Below are positions 36,601-49,502 of a stretch of DNA of 64,000 nt, piece after piece (position 1 is the first letter of the stretch; the number at the start of each line of letters is the position of its first letter). A program made the translations under genes and the position numbers. The DNA lies in contig CM055612.1 in the NCBI GenBank assembly GCA_029379385.1, positions 6,572,001 through 6,636,000 on the forward strand. Reading direction: 5' to 3'. The notes under the pieces were generated by a model. The model saw nothing but the letters and a program-made list of their open reading frames with translations, was not told the DNA's origin and did not search any database. Origin of the DNA: Quillaja saponaria (lineage: Eukaryota > Streptophyta > Magnoliopsida > Fabales > Quillajaceae).

Positions 36601-39600
36601 GAAATAGAATTTACCTGTCCCAATTTGGAAACCTTCCAACAAGATAGAGACCTCCACAGTCCCAAGGTTCCGCAATAATTTTACACTTAGATAGGACAGC
36701 ATCTTTGGCAATTGCCTGAAGCAATCAGTAATAATAAGACTAGCAAACTTTCTTTGGGCGATTACATTCTCAAAGATGTTAAACAATTGAAACTTGTAAA
36801 TGTGTTTAAGTTTCTCTTTTCACATAGCCATGCTTATATGAGCATAATACTATGGTGGCGGACCCAATAACTCATAGTTAGAGCATGTGTATGCCTACAC
36901 GCTCATGTGACTGCATAGATTAACAAGAAAAATTAAGAAAAGCAAAGAGAGGAAACAATCATACAAAAGGAAGCAAGAGTGACAACGCTTCTAGACTATA
37001 ATCACATTGGAAAATTTAGGGAAACATTTTAAAAGAAGTCATACAGCATAACTATTTACTATTTCCAGGAAAAAGAAACGACTACTCAAACAACTCTATT
37101 TGAAATCTCCTTAGAGTTTTCCAAAGTGCAACTTACGCATATTTCCTTGATATATTCAAGTGTGAACTATTTGCTTACTCTAACAAGTGGGGGAGCATTA
37201 AGCCGGGAGCCATCTGTTCCTCGGCATAAAACACTGGCAAGGTCAAATCGAAATCCATCCACATGATACTCGGTGACCCTGCAATAAGGTAAACAGATAG
37301 TGAGAATTGATAGTGATGGCTAATCAGCGCTATATAGAACAACTATATAGGTGCTTCTCACCAGTGTCTTAAGCTGTCAAGAATCAATTCCATGACCACA
37401 GGATGGTTACAATTTAATGTATTTCCTGCAGATTAACAATTACTAGAAATGAGAGAACTTAATGCTAATAGTAATATATTTATATCTAGTTACAGTCGAT
37501 TAAATTCAAGAGTGTGTATCATAATTCCAGCAATCATGTAAGAAAAGTGCCTCTCTGTCAATGTCCTCTAAAATAAAATTACAGCTTCACACTTTGGAGT
37601 TTGTCACTATGTGTTGTAAATGGAAAACAAAGTTGGAGTCAATCAAATGATTAAAGTAATTTCTTGGATCATCTGCTTTGGTGGACTATTGCCATTTTCT
37701 CAGGATACCAAGTGCCAAGTGCCCATGGTATAACTTTCATCGTTCAGTAGGAGAAAGCAGTTTCTTTGAAATAAAGAACCAGAGGAAAAAGAAAAAGAAG
37801 GGAAAACAACTACCTTGTTATTCTAATTTTTTTTTAGTACACTATAAACGTGTTTTTTTTTTCTCATTAACCAAAAAAAAAAATGATATATGTACATGTA
37901 CTCATGCATCCACGAGAAAGTGAACAACATAATTGTAAAAAGATGGGTGACACCTTTATATTCTTTAAGGAAACCAAGAAAAGTGTCATTGTAAAAGAAC
38001 TTCAAAATGCCGTGTGAAAAAAGAGAAAAATTGTAACATAATTCTGAAGCTCAAGCCCCAAGTCCAGATTACCACAGCCAGAGAAGTTCAACAACTGGCC
38101 ATTGTTCTCTAGGTCCAGCATGTAATAAACCTGCAGATACATTTGTATAATTTATCATTGAGAAATGCAGAAAGACCTCAAGAGAGCTAGAGAAATTCCT
38201 GGTCAAGATTGCTACAACTTAAGACAAACCTAGAGGATTAAAGAAAGATCTAGAAGAAAATAGAATATTTCCACGTTCAGCATTTTCTATAAATTCTCTG
38301 AGACTAATCTGCTTGATCTTAAACTCCAAAGTAAGGGAGATGATAGTCTCTGTCTCTGTGAAAGGGAAATTCTGAAAGACTGTGAAATCACCTTGTTATC
38401 TATGCCACGAAATGAAGTGGTATAAGGATTGGCATCATCAGCCTCATTTGTATGATTATAGACAACATCTAAAATAACCTGTTCAAATATACCATTTACT
38501 GCACCATATGAGAACTGTCTGACACTTCAGATTAAAATAAAACTGAGAAAGGAAATTATTAACAATGAAATATATAGAACATTCCAGCTTCTGACTTATG
38601 AATGCAGAATAAACATAAATTACCTCTATTCCAGCACCATGCAAGGATTTAACCATTTGTTTGAACTCCCAAGAAGCATTAACTGGCCCTCCACCAGCAC
38701 TGGCATAGCGACTCATGGGGGCAAAGAAATTGATTGTCGAATATCCCCATGTATTAATCTTTGAAAATATAAGTGGAAAGGTACAACAGTGTTACCATGG
38801 CAGAACACAGAAAGTCAATCAGAGATAAGATGTGAGCTCTTTGACCACACACACATACACATACGAAGTCTAAGTTGGTTAAATTTCCACTATGATAAAA
38901 GTTAAACATATGGATGGGGATACATGCTGCAAGAAGACTATTATAACATCATAGAATCAAGAATTAATTCCACATAGCACCACATGGTGCATCCTACTTG
39001 TGCTCCTGCCGCGTCTCAAAATGGCATTGGTTGTGTTAGTAGCATCAGAAAAGCTTCTTGTTGTCCACATTAAATATAGAATACATTGTTCTTAATGTTT
39101 CTACATGACATGGACTATTCTCCCATTAATACACAAACAACCAGCTTAAATTTCAAAGGCATGATATGGTACATCCCACTTATCACCTTCTGGCATCAAC
39201 AAATGGAAATGCCTTGCAGTTAATAGTACCTTAAGATGCGAGATTAATCTAATATAAATAATATGCTTAAGTTGATACACATGATGGAGTTTTCTTCTAT
39301 TTGTTATCGCAATTTTCTCTCTCTTCCACCAAGAGAGAGATGGTTAACAAAACCGATACTAAATGCTCCTTGTTATCATTTCGCAGCCCCTCCTAATTTA
39401 AGATTGTTAAATAAAATAGAATGAGTAAAAAGATTGTGGGCTTGAGTGGTTTATCAAAGCCTACACCTATAACATTTATCTATAGTAAACAATAGAACAT
39501 AGACTTCCACATCTAAGCAATGTGTGACTACACACTACATTAAATTATATTCCTAACAAAGATGAAAACCAAAATGAATTTACATGGTCTTTAATATCAA

Positions 39601-42600
39601 GTGAATTGTAACTGAATATTATTCTTGGTGGGAAATTGTTGTATTGTGTGATAAATCTATGTTTCAATGTATTCGTTAACATGTACAAGATAGAATATAT
39701 ACTCTTCTAAGGGTAATTACCCAAACACCCTTATAACATTCTATTACATTCAACAGAAATGAATTGATCCGTATAAAAGAAAATAAAGAAAACTAATTAA
39801 CAGTTCCCTGGTATTTGGTCCGACAAGAGGCTGGTTCAGAATTTTCAACAATGTCAATCATCCTACTATAATTGTTGTGTCTTTAACTCTTTATAATCCA
39901 GCTACCTGATCACAGCATTCAGGGTCTAGGTATTTCATCTGCATATAGCCTATAAAATATACCTAAACTGTCAAATAATATAAATTATGTGAACATGTTA
40001 CAAACATACATGCATTGTTGTGTGTCTGAGTACATGTCATAAATACAGTAATAAAATCATGTGAACATTATTCAAACCAAAGATATGGTCTTTTTTTCAT
40101 TAATAAAATCATTACTTAACAAATATATATATATATATATTGAAAATGCAGTTAAGTTATCTTGAAATCAGTTGAATGTTTCACATGAGTGTTATAATTG
40201 CTTGATTACATGAAACTGAAGTTCTAGATCAGATCATATTAATCAGACAGTATAATAAGGCAAAGAAACAACATAAAAATCTTGCTGAATTACACATATA
40301 CGTGATCATATCAATACAGAATAAGTTTCTAATTTACCATGTGATCTCTAGGGTTTGGGCGCCTTTGAAACTCCAACTCATCGAACTCAAAGACAGGCAG
40401 CAACTCCACTGCATTGATACCAAGCTCTAGAAGGTGGGGGATCTTCAGGTTAAAAGAAAATATCAAAAACAAAAGTGCATATGATATTAAAATGGAAAAA
40501 CTATATACAGAAGGAAACCGACACAGGCAACTGAAGCAGCCCCCACAGACCAATCATCATGTGAGCGGGCTTCTGGTGCACAGACACAGCAAATGGCTGA
40601 GTTTGGTGCCTCGCTTTAGAAAGTCATAAATAAATTCCTTAAAATAGTTTATGCAGCAGTTGTATGAAGCAAGTTATTGTGAGACTGGAAATTTCAACAT
40701 GATTTTTCATCCTTTTTTCCAGAATGACTTGAGAAATTATCTTTATTTTAATATTCTATGCAACATCAATCACCTTTTTGTCATGCTCAGAAATAATATT
40801 GAAGCATTATAAAACTTCCACACAAGGTTTCACATTGCTAGAGAACTAAATAATTTTAAATTTATAAAACTAATATCATCCTGTAAAATTGAATCATTAT
40901 ATCTATATTGGCTGATTGCATTTCAATGGACATGCCTGTGCAATTGCAACACTATAATTTATTCAATTACACAAAAAAAGAATTGGAATTAGATTTGCTA
41001 AAACTGAACAATCACATCAAGGGTTCCAACAATATTCAAGCTAATGTAACTGTCAAGTCAAGTAAAAGAAAATGTTCAAAGGCTTAGCAATGGGATATCA
41101 TGCTGCTCAATACAATACCTTCTCAATCACCCCAAGATAACTACCACGTATTTCAGGATCCAATTCACTAGATTCATCACGTGTGAATGCACGAACATTC
41201 ATTTCATATACAACAAGATCTTTCTGCAATGAGAACTATTAGTAGATAAAATCTAATACATATAAAATACTACATAAGCCTAATTTAAATAGAAAGCAGA
41301 GTCACATTGTCAACTAAAAACCACTAGTGAGAACCATTGATCTGCTGAGAAAGCATGTGAAGCAAATATAGAATATAACTGAAAAAGATGAAGTCATAAG
41401 AATACTCACCAAACATAATTTACAACATGAAGGGGGTAATATGATGAATGAATTTGCATCAAATTTAATCCATAGAACCTTATGTGAGGAAAAATATACC
41501 ATCTATACAACAGCAGTCACGTAAGCAGCTTAAATACCTCAGGTACATCTGGACGCTTGTAATTTACTCCCCAGTCAAAAGGCAAGCCTTCAAAATCATA
41601 TGTTCCAAGAAATTTAGAGAATTTCTTGCTAATATCACCAAAATATTGACGGCCGTCAATCAGTTTTGCATAAGGATCGATGAGCACAATGCTGTTGTCA
41701 AATCGATGCCCCTGATTCCAATCTCTAGGACCATCTACGTGGTAACCATAGAGGACATTACTCCTAGGCAAATCCTGTGCATGGTGAACAAAAAATATAT
41801 CAAGATGCTACTATCCCATAAATGAGGCCTGAACAGCAATTCATTTGTTAGGAGCTTTGCACATCCCCCTCCCAAGAGATAATTAATAAAAGATAATTTT
41901 CCATCTAATACCTGCAAGAAACAAACATGGATCGAGATTAATCTCGTAACCATGTAAGCAAAGACAACAATCCATATTATTGAAAATTTTATCATATTGG
42001 CTATCTGTGATATGTTTTAACAGCATAGGTGATTCTCGTAAAACCAGAAGACTCAATTACAATAGTTACGTATATGCTTTAAAATACTTATCTTTAAATC
42101 TATCTTGACAATATATCTGACAGATTTCAGCAATCACATATTATTCTCCACTAGTTTCTAACCACACAAGAGAAGTTGGAATATTACCAAGTAGTACAAA
42201 GCTGCAATAATGAATAGATCAAAGCAACACTAGATACACATGAAAGCTAGTTTAAACATTAAAGAAGGCATAAATTTTTTATACAAATAGACTCACATGG
42301 AGAATATTACTCTTTCTGAAATTAGGAAAACAACTGAAACCAATTACTGTTTTTTAGATAAATTTGACATCAGAAAGATAAGGCAAGCTATAAATTATTA
42401 AATGGAAATTTAAAACAAGGGGAATAGCATTTAAAGCAAGCTAATAGCAACAGTACCTCGATACATATGTGCCAAATATCTCCTGTTTTGTTCACTTGAG
42501 GATCCAAAGCCAGTTCTATCATGCCACCATCCAGTGTGCCAAGCTTTCCCCTGCAAGATATCATTCCAACCAAAAGAAAGGAAATTGGAAAAACAAAAGT

Positions 42601-44130
42601 AAAGGAGAAAATATCAAGTACATGTTAACCAAGAATATAAACAATTTAAAAGCCACATTTAAAATCATATAAGAAATACTAGCACAGCTATTCAAATGAT
42701 ATCATACCCTAGAATGAGATAACTTGGTGATTTTGTACACTAGTTCTTAGAAGTTAGAAGTTCCTTTAATTTAGAAATGATGTGTGTAAGTACCATGCTT
42801 TTGAACGAATGAAATAATAAAGAAAATGAGAAGTTACCTCTTCGTAAGGACTATGCAAAGTGTCACTGCAGTTGCATGCTGTGAGAAAATAGCAAAATTG
42901 ACCCCATTGCCTACTTCTGATGCACCTAGTGGAAATGCCTGACCTGGGAAGATTTTCCATGATGGTCTGGTCTCTGACATTGGAGAGACTTCTTCCTGGA
43001 ATAAAGTGAAGATATTGCAATGTGGGTTATCCCTGTTTAGCCTAAACAGTGATCTGAACCTTTAACAGAAGACATCTCTTTCCAGTATGGAATAATAAAT
43101 TAACTAAAACATCTGTATGAACAATTGCATTAATTTTGAATTCAAAATGATTATAAAAGCTTAATATCGTTTTTCACCAATCTTGTTTGGGTTGCTCTTA
43201 ACAAAAGCCTCTAAAAGAATATTGTGTTACTACTTTCTTTCCCTTTTATTTCTTTTCATATTCTGAACAAGAGACAAAGGACAGTCAGGACATAAGCGTG
43301 AATGATTGATACCTCAAGTACACCTTCCTGTGCACGACGACCGTAAACATTAGTTGCCTTCAGCTTTCCACGATCCCCTGCCTAACCTACGCCAAAATTT
43401 CGTACAAACTTTACATACTGATGCAAAAATCATCGAAGTGCAACGAAGAATGATAGACATGCCTTACTGAAACGTCCGTGCCTATTTTTCCTTGCTGTTT
43501 GCTTACATAAATTCAGTCTAATAAGATCAACAGAACAGAAAATGAAAACCAATTAATAAATCAACCAAAAAAAATATATTTGAAAAATCCAATAGACTCT
43601 TTTGAAATCATTATGTATAACATAAGGTATTGCATACATCAATAAAAACGGACACCATTTCTGCAGTATCTTTTGTATCAGTCACTAAATCATCAAGATA
43701 GGAAGATGTTATACGTTATCTCAATTTTACTACGCAGTATTCTTAACTCTAATTACAACCAATGCAAAATTTAACCAGCCATTATCCACATTCTCAAATT
43801 CAAGGCGCATACAGGCTAAGGTACAAATACACAATGCATTTAAAATACTTGAGTACCAAACATAGATTACCATTTCGAAAAGCAAGTAATCGGAAAAATA
43901 CAATTCATCAAGCAAAGACTTGAGATATATACCATAGTGTAAGTGCAGAGTAATATAGTGCCAGAGTTAATTACGATCATATGCAAAATTAGTTACCCCA
44001 TGTCATGCGTAGAAGAAGAACCTGAAAATGGACTACGACCAGACTTGCCATTACTTGAAAAAGCTGAAGCGAACATTATACTTTGCGTAGTAGCTCTGGA
44101 ATCGAACAGTAATGGATGATGGTGGAGCAT
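29989..44130 (-). CDS. ISA3: Isoamylase 3, plastid starch-debranching enzyme
   Basis: Twenty-three exons read on the minus strand: 44130-44022, 43377-43313, 42995-42838, 42550-42457, 41774-41538, 41223-41119, 40442-40338, 38758-38624, 38478-38392, 38130-38073, 37425-37362, 37278-37179, 36715-36615, 34906-34855, 34679-34617, 32860-32771, 32687-32615, 31616-31537, 31159-31055, 30975-30877, 30776-30715, 30352-30244, 30102-29989. They give about 754 aa, normal for ISA3. A plastid transit region precedes a CBM48-like domain (exons 3-5) and the GH13 barrel. Catalytic motifs are intact: DVVYNHT (exon 9), DGFRFDLAS with the nucleophile Asp (exon 12), IIAEPWD with the acid/base Glu (exon 13), and AHDGF (exon 16). 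It hydrolyses alpha-1,6 branches of limit dextrins during starch breakdown. An in-frame upstream ATG exists at 44259. The exon 1 donor is uncertain: the best-looking one (GTAACT after 43997) breaks the frame, while GTTCTT after 44022 keeps it. Intron 19 has a GC donor. Confidence 0.93.
31684..31995. repeat. Tandem duplication in an ISA3 intron, unit about 160 bp
   Basis: Copy 1 (31684-31844) and copy 2 (31846-31995) share AAGTGACC, TTGTTCATTTTG-like text, AACCCAAAGTCC-like text, TTTGTGAGATC and CACCTCCCTCCTCTCCCC in the same order. They lie in the intron between exons 17 and 18 and do not affect coding. Confidence 0.8.
32924..33710. mobile_element. Probable terminal-inverted-repeat element in an ISA3 intron
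   Basis: The left end reads CAGTGTTGTTAAAAGCGC and the right end reads GGTGCGCCTTTGGTAACAATG, an imperfect inverted match. GCGCC/GGCGC-rich words (AGGCGCAATGCACAGGTGCACC, and GCGCCTGCACCTAAGGTGCG on the right) lie just inside both ends. Elements with GTTGTTAAA...GCGC ends recur in plant genomes. No transposase is visible. A 41-A run lies inside. It occupies the intron between exons 15 and 16. Confidence 0.45.
33564..33604 (+). repeat. 41-base poly(A) tract
   Basis: An uninterrupted A run (poly-T in the ISA3 pre-mRNA) within the intron between exons 15 and 16 and inside the TIR-like element. Its length may be unreliable in an assembly. Confidence 0.9.
35866..35892. repeat. (AT)n microsatellite in an ISA3 intron
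   Basis: About 13 AT units in the intron between exons 13 and 14. Confidence 0.9.
39405..39558 (-). mobile_element. Solo LTR of a TRIM element in an ISA3 intron
   Basis: A 154-bp sequence flanked on both sides by AAGAT (39400-39404 and 39559-39563), a perfect 5-bp target duplication. Read on the minus strand it starts TGTTAGGAATATAAT and ends TTATTTAACA. It matches the LTRs of the TRIM at 53442-54132 through most of its length, including AGATGTGGAAGTCTATGTT and TTATAGGTGTAGGCTTTGAT. It lies in the intron between ISA3 exons 7 and 8. A solo LTR is the usual outcome of recombination between the two LTRs of one element. Confidence 0.93.
40123..40141. repeat. (AT)n microsatellite in an ISA3 intron
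   Basis: About nine AT units in the intron between exons 7 and 8. Confidence 0.85.
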
Positions 44131-47100
44131 CTTTAATCTTAAAGAAAAGAATGGCGGAGAACAAAGTTGAGTCAAAGAGTGGAATTTGAATCTGAGAGAT
44201 GCGAAGAGAGAGAAAGAGGTACACTGAAAGCAAGAGTTAAAAAGAAGACGCTTTTGCAACGAGATTTTGCCGCAACTTCTCGAAGCTTTCTGTTTTCGTG
44301 TGAGGCATGGAAGCTTGTAGTGGCCTTTCCATGTCTGCCACGTGATCGGAGGGAAGAAGCGAATGTGAGTGAGAGATTGAAAAACGGGTTTTAACTTTTA
44401 TGATCGCGCTCCACACGTGTATTGAACAGTTCTCAAAATATCATTAAACGTGTCACAGAAAAATTTGTTCTATGAAAATATCTTGCCAAGTTTTTGAGAA
44501 ATATTAAAGGCATTAAATATAAATTTAAATCATCTTTTGAGATTTAAAATCAACTTAAATCATCTTTCAAGATTTAGAATTAACTTTTCTTTTTCGTAAT
44601 AGAATTAACTTAAATATTTACCAATATAACTGCTGAGGGTTCATAACATTTTTTAGTTGCAAAGCCAATAATTAATTAATTCTTTTATAATTTTGAGGGC
44701 CATTTTTCCACGTCATAAGAGTACCTCATGTATATAGTTATGTGTTTTTATAATTACATAATCACGATATTATTTTACTATGTATAAATTTTATTTTTTT
44801 ATTTTTACTTTTATTAATTTTTCTCCATCTTAATATCAAAAAACTTGTAACTAATTGAAAACTATTACTTTTTTTTTTTACTAGTTCTTTTCAATCTTTC
44901 AAAAATCATAATTTTTTAATAACTATATATCAACAATAATTAGAATTAACTTTCTCAATTTTGTTTAATAAGTTCCTAATAATCATAATTCTTTAAATTA
45001 TTCTCAAATTTATGAACTAAATTTTTTAAAAAGTTATTGTGAATTAAAAGAAATATTAAGTATATTTTCATAATTATAATAATATTATTTTATATTTTAA
45101 TTCATAATTAATTTATATTTTTTACATTAATTATATGTTATTAATTAAGATTAGTTTTATTTTTTATTTTTTTTAGTTTAATAAATTTCTAGTAATTATA
45201 ATTTTTTTAAATTTTTTCTCAAATTTATGAATTAGTTTTTTTTTAAATACCATGAATTTAAAAAAATATATTTAAAAAAAAAAGAATTTTCAAGATTATA
45301 ATATTATTATTTTAGCTTTTAAGTCTTCTCTCATCTTAAGAATTAAAAAATATTTAAATTTATGACTTTAATATTTTATTTTTTTTGGTTAAATTTATAT
45401 ATATTTTTTATCTATATTATTTATAAAAGTGAATTAACAGCATAATATTTTCTAAAATTCTTTTTTGAGTTCTTATTATTAGGTAGATATTCTTAATTGT
45501 TATTTTATTTCAAATATGCTACTATTTTTTCACCGTAACTAGAATTAGTATATCGTAATTAAGGTTTGGCTTAGAGTACTATAATTAGGATTACGGTATT
45601 GTAATAAGGGTAAGTGTTATGGTTTGGGTACTGTAATTTGGGTTAGGGTTAGGGTTATAATACCGTAATTTGGGTTAAGAGTAGAGTACCATAATTGGGG
45701 TTAGGATTAAAGTACTATAATGAGAGTTAGGATTAGGTTGCCATAATATTAATTGGGGTACCATAAATAGTGTTAGGGTTAGGATACCGTAACTATGGAT
45801 ATAGTATCGTAACTTAAGATATGGTATCGTAATTAAGGTTGGGCTACTGTAACTAGGGTTGGGGTGGGTACCGTAATTAGGGTTAGGATCATGTAATTAT
45901 TATTAAAATTAGGGTTAGGGTACCATAATTAGGATTAGGGTTAGATTCTCGTAATTAGAGTTAGGGTACTGTATTATGTTTAGGATAATTTAACTACTTA
46001 GAGTACCATAATTAGTGTTAGGATTAAGGTACAATAACTGGAGTTAGGATATTGTAATTAAGATTAGAGTAACATAATTAGGGTTAGAATATTATAATTA
46101 GTATTTAAGCACCATAATTAGGATTAGGATTCTGTAATTAAAGTTAGTTTGTTTTGTCCTAGTTTTTTTCATATTAATAAATCTGTAATTTGTCAATAAC
46201 TATATAATAATAGTATTTAAAATTGAATTTCTCAATTTTATTATTTAATAGGTTACAAATAATTATAATTTAAATTTTTCTATATTATGAATTAAACATT
46301 TTATTGAATTGATCTATTTATTTAATGTAATTAACATGAAGTATTATTTTTATTAACTTTAATTTCTTACTATGCATATCAATTATAATTTCTTACTATG
46401 CACATCAGTTATTAATGAACATATATATAATATCATAAACACAATTGATGAAACTAGTGAATATAAAAATAGTTTAGTAGAAGAATTTTTATTTTCTTAC
46501 CGTTATGAGTTTCTATTATGACATAAATACTTTTTAGATGTAATTTTACTTCAAATAATCTATTTATTTTTTTACTTCTTTACTAATTCTTCTATATTTT
46601 AATATTAATAATATTATAATTATTTTTATGACTGTTAATATTTTTTGTCATAATTCTTTTTAATATTAATAAATTTATAATTTGTCAATAACTATATCAA
46701 TAATAATTAAGATGAATTTATCAAATTTTTCATGTAATAAGTTACAAATAATTATAATATTATGAATTAATATAAATATATATTATAAATTAAAATTTTT
46801 AATGAATTTATTTATTTGTTTAATATCATTCATTTGAAATATTATTTTTTATTAACTATAATTTTTTGATATGTACATTTCTTGTTAATAAATAAATATA
46901 GATATATCATAAATACGATTTACATACAATAATAAAAAATAAAAAATTAATAAGATGTAAATACCAATATATATATATATTAAAATTAACTACAAACATA
47001 ATTTCAGATTATTAAATTTGGCATGTCAACTAATTAAATATAAAAATAGGTTGAGACTATAAAACATGAGCTATAATTGTATGGAAAGATAATTTAAAGA

Positions 47101-47668
47101 TCCGTCGCATAAACTTCACTTTCTTTAAAGTCAAGTTGAGCTTTTTAAATTCTGCAAGCTATTCATAGTAAGACTGACACATCCTTAAGTACGTAATAAT
47201 TACGTATTTCTTCCGACTTCAATTGCAAATTTCCTTGATCATTATCCTCTGCAACTTTTCCTATTAGTCCACAAAAGATTAAACCACAATTCCAGTAAAT
47301 TGTTAACTTGTATTCATCGGTTCATCCTTATATAATATTCAGTTCACTGCTTAATACAACAAATACTTTGCATTCCCCAATTCCAATGTAATGCAATAAA
47401 TTGCTCAACTCGAGGCTGAAAGTTTTCCCTCTAAATGTGTGGATCAGTACAGTGTAGAAACCCTGTATCATTAAATTCACATGCATTTATATGGAGCAGA
47501 ATTAAATATTTGCCACGTTTTCTCCCATTGTATCATATGATGCGGGCTCATATCCCTTTCCTGGCAAGCAACTATACCTGACAAATTTTCAAAGACCATA
47601 ATTGCATTCCTTACACAGCTCTAACGGACTCTACCATGATCTAACAAAGCCTTGAACCAGCAATAAAC
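44131..47668. other. AT-rich intergenic region between ISA3 and FAM91
   Basis: The first 270 bp are GC-richer and carry the ISA3 leader and promoter on the minus strand. The rest is extremely AT-rich apart from the minisatellite at 45535-46147. No gene is supported. Confidence 0.55.
45535..46147. repeat. Degenerate minisatellite with telomere-like words
   Basis: About 600 bp of diverged repeats with a unit of roughly 18-20 bases, approximated by TACCGTAATTAGGGTTAGGG. The words GGGTTAGGGTTA, GTACCGTAATTA and TACCATAATTAGG recur many times with substitutions and small length changes. It is G-rich and C-poor on the plus strand. It is not a pure plant telomere array (TTTAGGG), because each unit adds a CGTAATTA-type segment. 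Confidence 0.85.
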
Positions 47669-49343
47669 CTGCATTTAACAGCAAGAAAGAATGTAGGGAA
47701 CAAACCCAGTTTGACATATAAGCAGGTAAAACAACGGAGTTTAAAGCGGAGAACAAGTTAATTACCAATAAAGGTGTTCAGAGAAGAAAGATAAAAGCAA
47801 ATGAGCAAAGAACATGGGGTAAAGGAAAAAAATAATAATAATAATACAATTTCAGAAAGTAAATCTGAAATAACATAATAGATGTTTTTCTTTTAATTCG
47901 TAGCAGTACAGTCAAATTCACTTAGACATTCACTTTTTTCCTCATTTTAAAGGGAAATGATATCATTAGATCCAAAGTTCAGTAACAAAGCACACAAATA
48001 TCCTTGGGTAAATTACTATGTCCTCTCTAACAAAAAATTAGTATGTCCTCCCTCAAGGTTTAGGAATGACACTAAAACCCACAAAATAGAGAAAACAAAA
48101 CTTCCCTCACAATGTAACAGTAACTTGACACAATTGTTAATAAAATATACGTATTGGTTTTTCTAATTTAAAATTTTAAAATATCCTAATGAACCAGCAC
48201 CACAACCATAGTAGGGAAGCTACTACACGCATAGAAGACTCAGTTCCCACCTTTTATCATGTGGTTCTCTCTTTCTATGTAGTTACACATTTCTTTATGC
48301 AACTGATTATAATATCATATTCTAATGTTTGCTACTCCCACGTTATAAAGCGTGTGGGAGTTGGAAATAAGTGATTGTAGGTCAGTAAATGCCAAAATTT
48401 TGAATATTAGGGATGTAAATCAGGTACTTCATGTTGAACTCAGTAGTTCTAGCACAACTGGAGATTGCGTATTGCAGTATTTACAAGAAAATTCATAAGT
48501 AACTTATTTTTTTAATCTAATTTCTCAAAGTTTCCGTGTTTGATCTTGATCTACTTCTTTATTTATCCATCCAAACATAGACCAAAATCCTGCCAAGGAG
48601 TCATTAAATTGAAGAGATCTTTACGTCTCTGTTTTATGAGTTCTCTTTCTTTTGGCATCAAAACCTATTGAAGTTTTTAACTTAGAAATCTTATTTGAGC
48701 AGATATTGGCACAAAAATATTTTCTCAAACAAAATTTTTAGGCTTTTGGAATCTCGTTTAAGAGGTTCCTATCTACCAGGGATTTGATTTTGAGCATGCT
48801 GAGTTATGAAGGAAATTGAAAAGGGCTTGCAAGTTTTTTTCTTTGAAAAGAAAAAGTAAAAAGAAAATGAGATTTATTGCTGAAAAAACAACACAACATT
48901 GAGAACAAAGAGGGAACGCAGGGTGAAGAAGGCTTGACCATGGTTAAGACAATGAGTATGGGTGTTCTTAGAGTCATATCCCCAAATCTTAAGGGAGCAC
49001 TTATCACATAAAAGTTGCTTCCTTGAATAAGAATGTTCATGCAGACTTACGGGTGAATATTTTCTTCTTTTCCCCTTCTAACCAATTTCTCTCCTTTTGA
49101 CCTTTCCAGGGTTTATCGGGGCAGCTTTTGAAAACCAGTGAACTTTTTTCATAATGCTACTTTGTGAAAACAGACTTGAAAGACATTCAAATATAAGAAA
49201 ACTGATACTGCAGAGTTTATTGGCAGAAAAAGAATCCGCACACAGATAAGCATAAAAAAAATTAGAAATAAACTTAATGAACCAAAAAGGTCAATGAATA
49301 GGTAAAGACGTAAAGTACACCACTGAAAATAGATAATTCTTAC
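47669..49343 (-). other. Possible 3' UTR intron of the FAM91 gene
   Basis: On the minus strand, downstream of the FAM91 stop codon (49503), a good donor TAG|GTAAGAATT occurs at 49343. A good acceptor AAATGCAG|GTTTATTG ends at 47669. The flanks (49344-49502 and below 47668) look like transcribed, mixed-composition sequence. No coding potential was seen in the interval. This is inferred from splice consensus only. Confidence 0.35.
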
Positions 49344-49502
49344 CTAGAACCAATGCCCAAAGACCATGCACAATGGCCAATCTTGAAGATGAAGCAGACA
49401 ACCAAACAGGCAGACTAACATCAGTACGAAGACGATGATCATTTCCATTTGTCAGTACTGGGCTGGAGCACACTACAGTTGAGAAAGATAACAGCTGAAG
49501 AC

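Noticed and set aside
45600..45960. Interstitial telomere array
   Set aside because: The unit is not TTTAGGG; telomere-like words occur within a longer composite repeat, so it is reported as a minisatellite.
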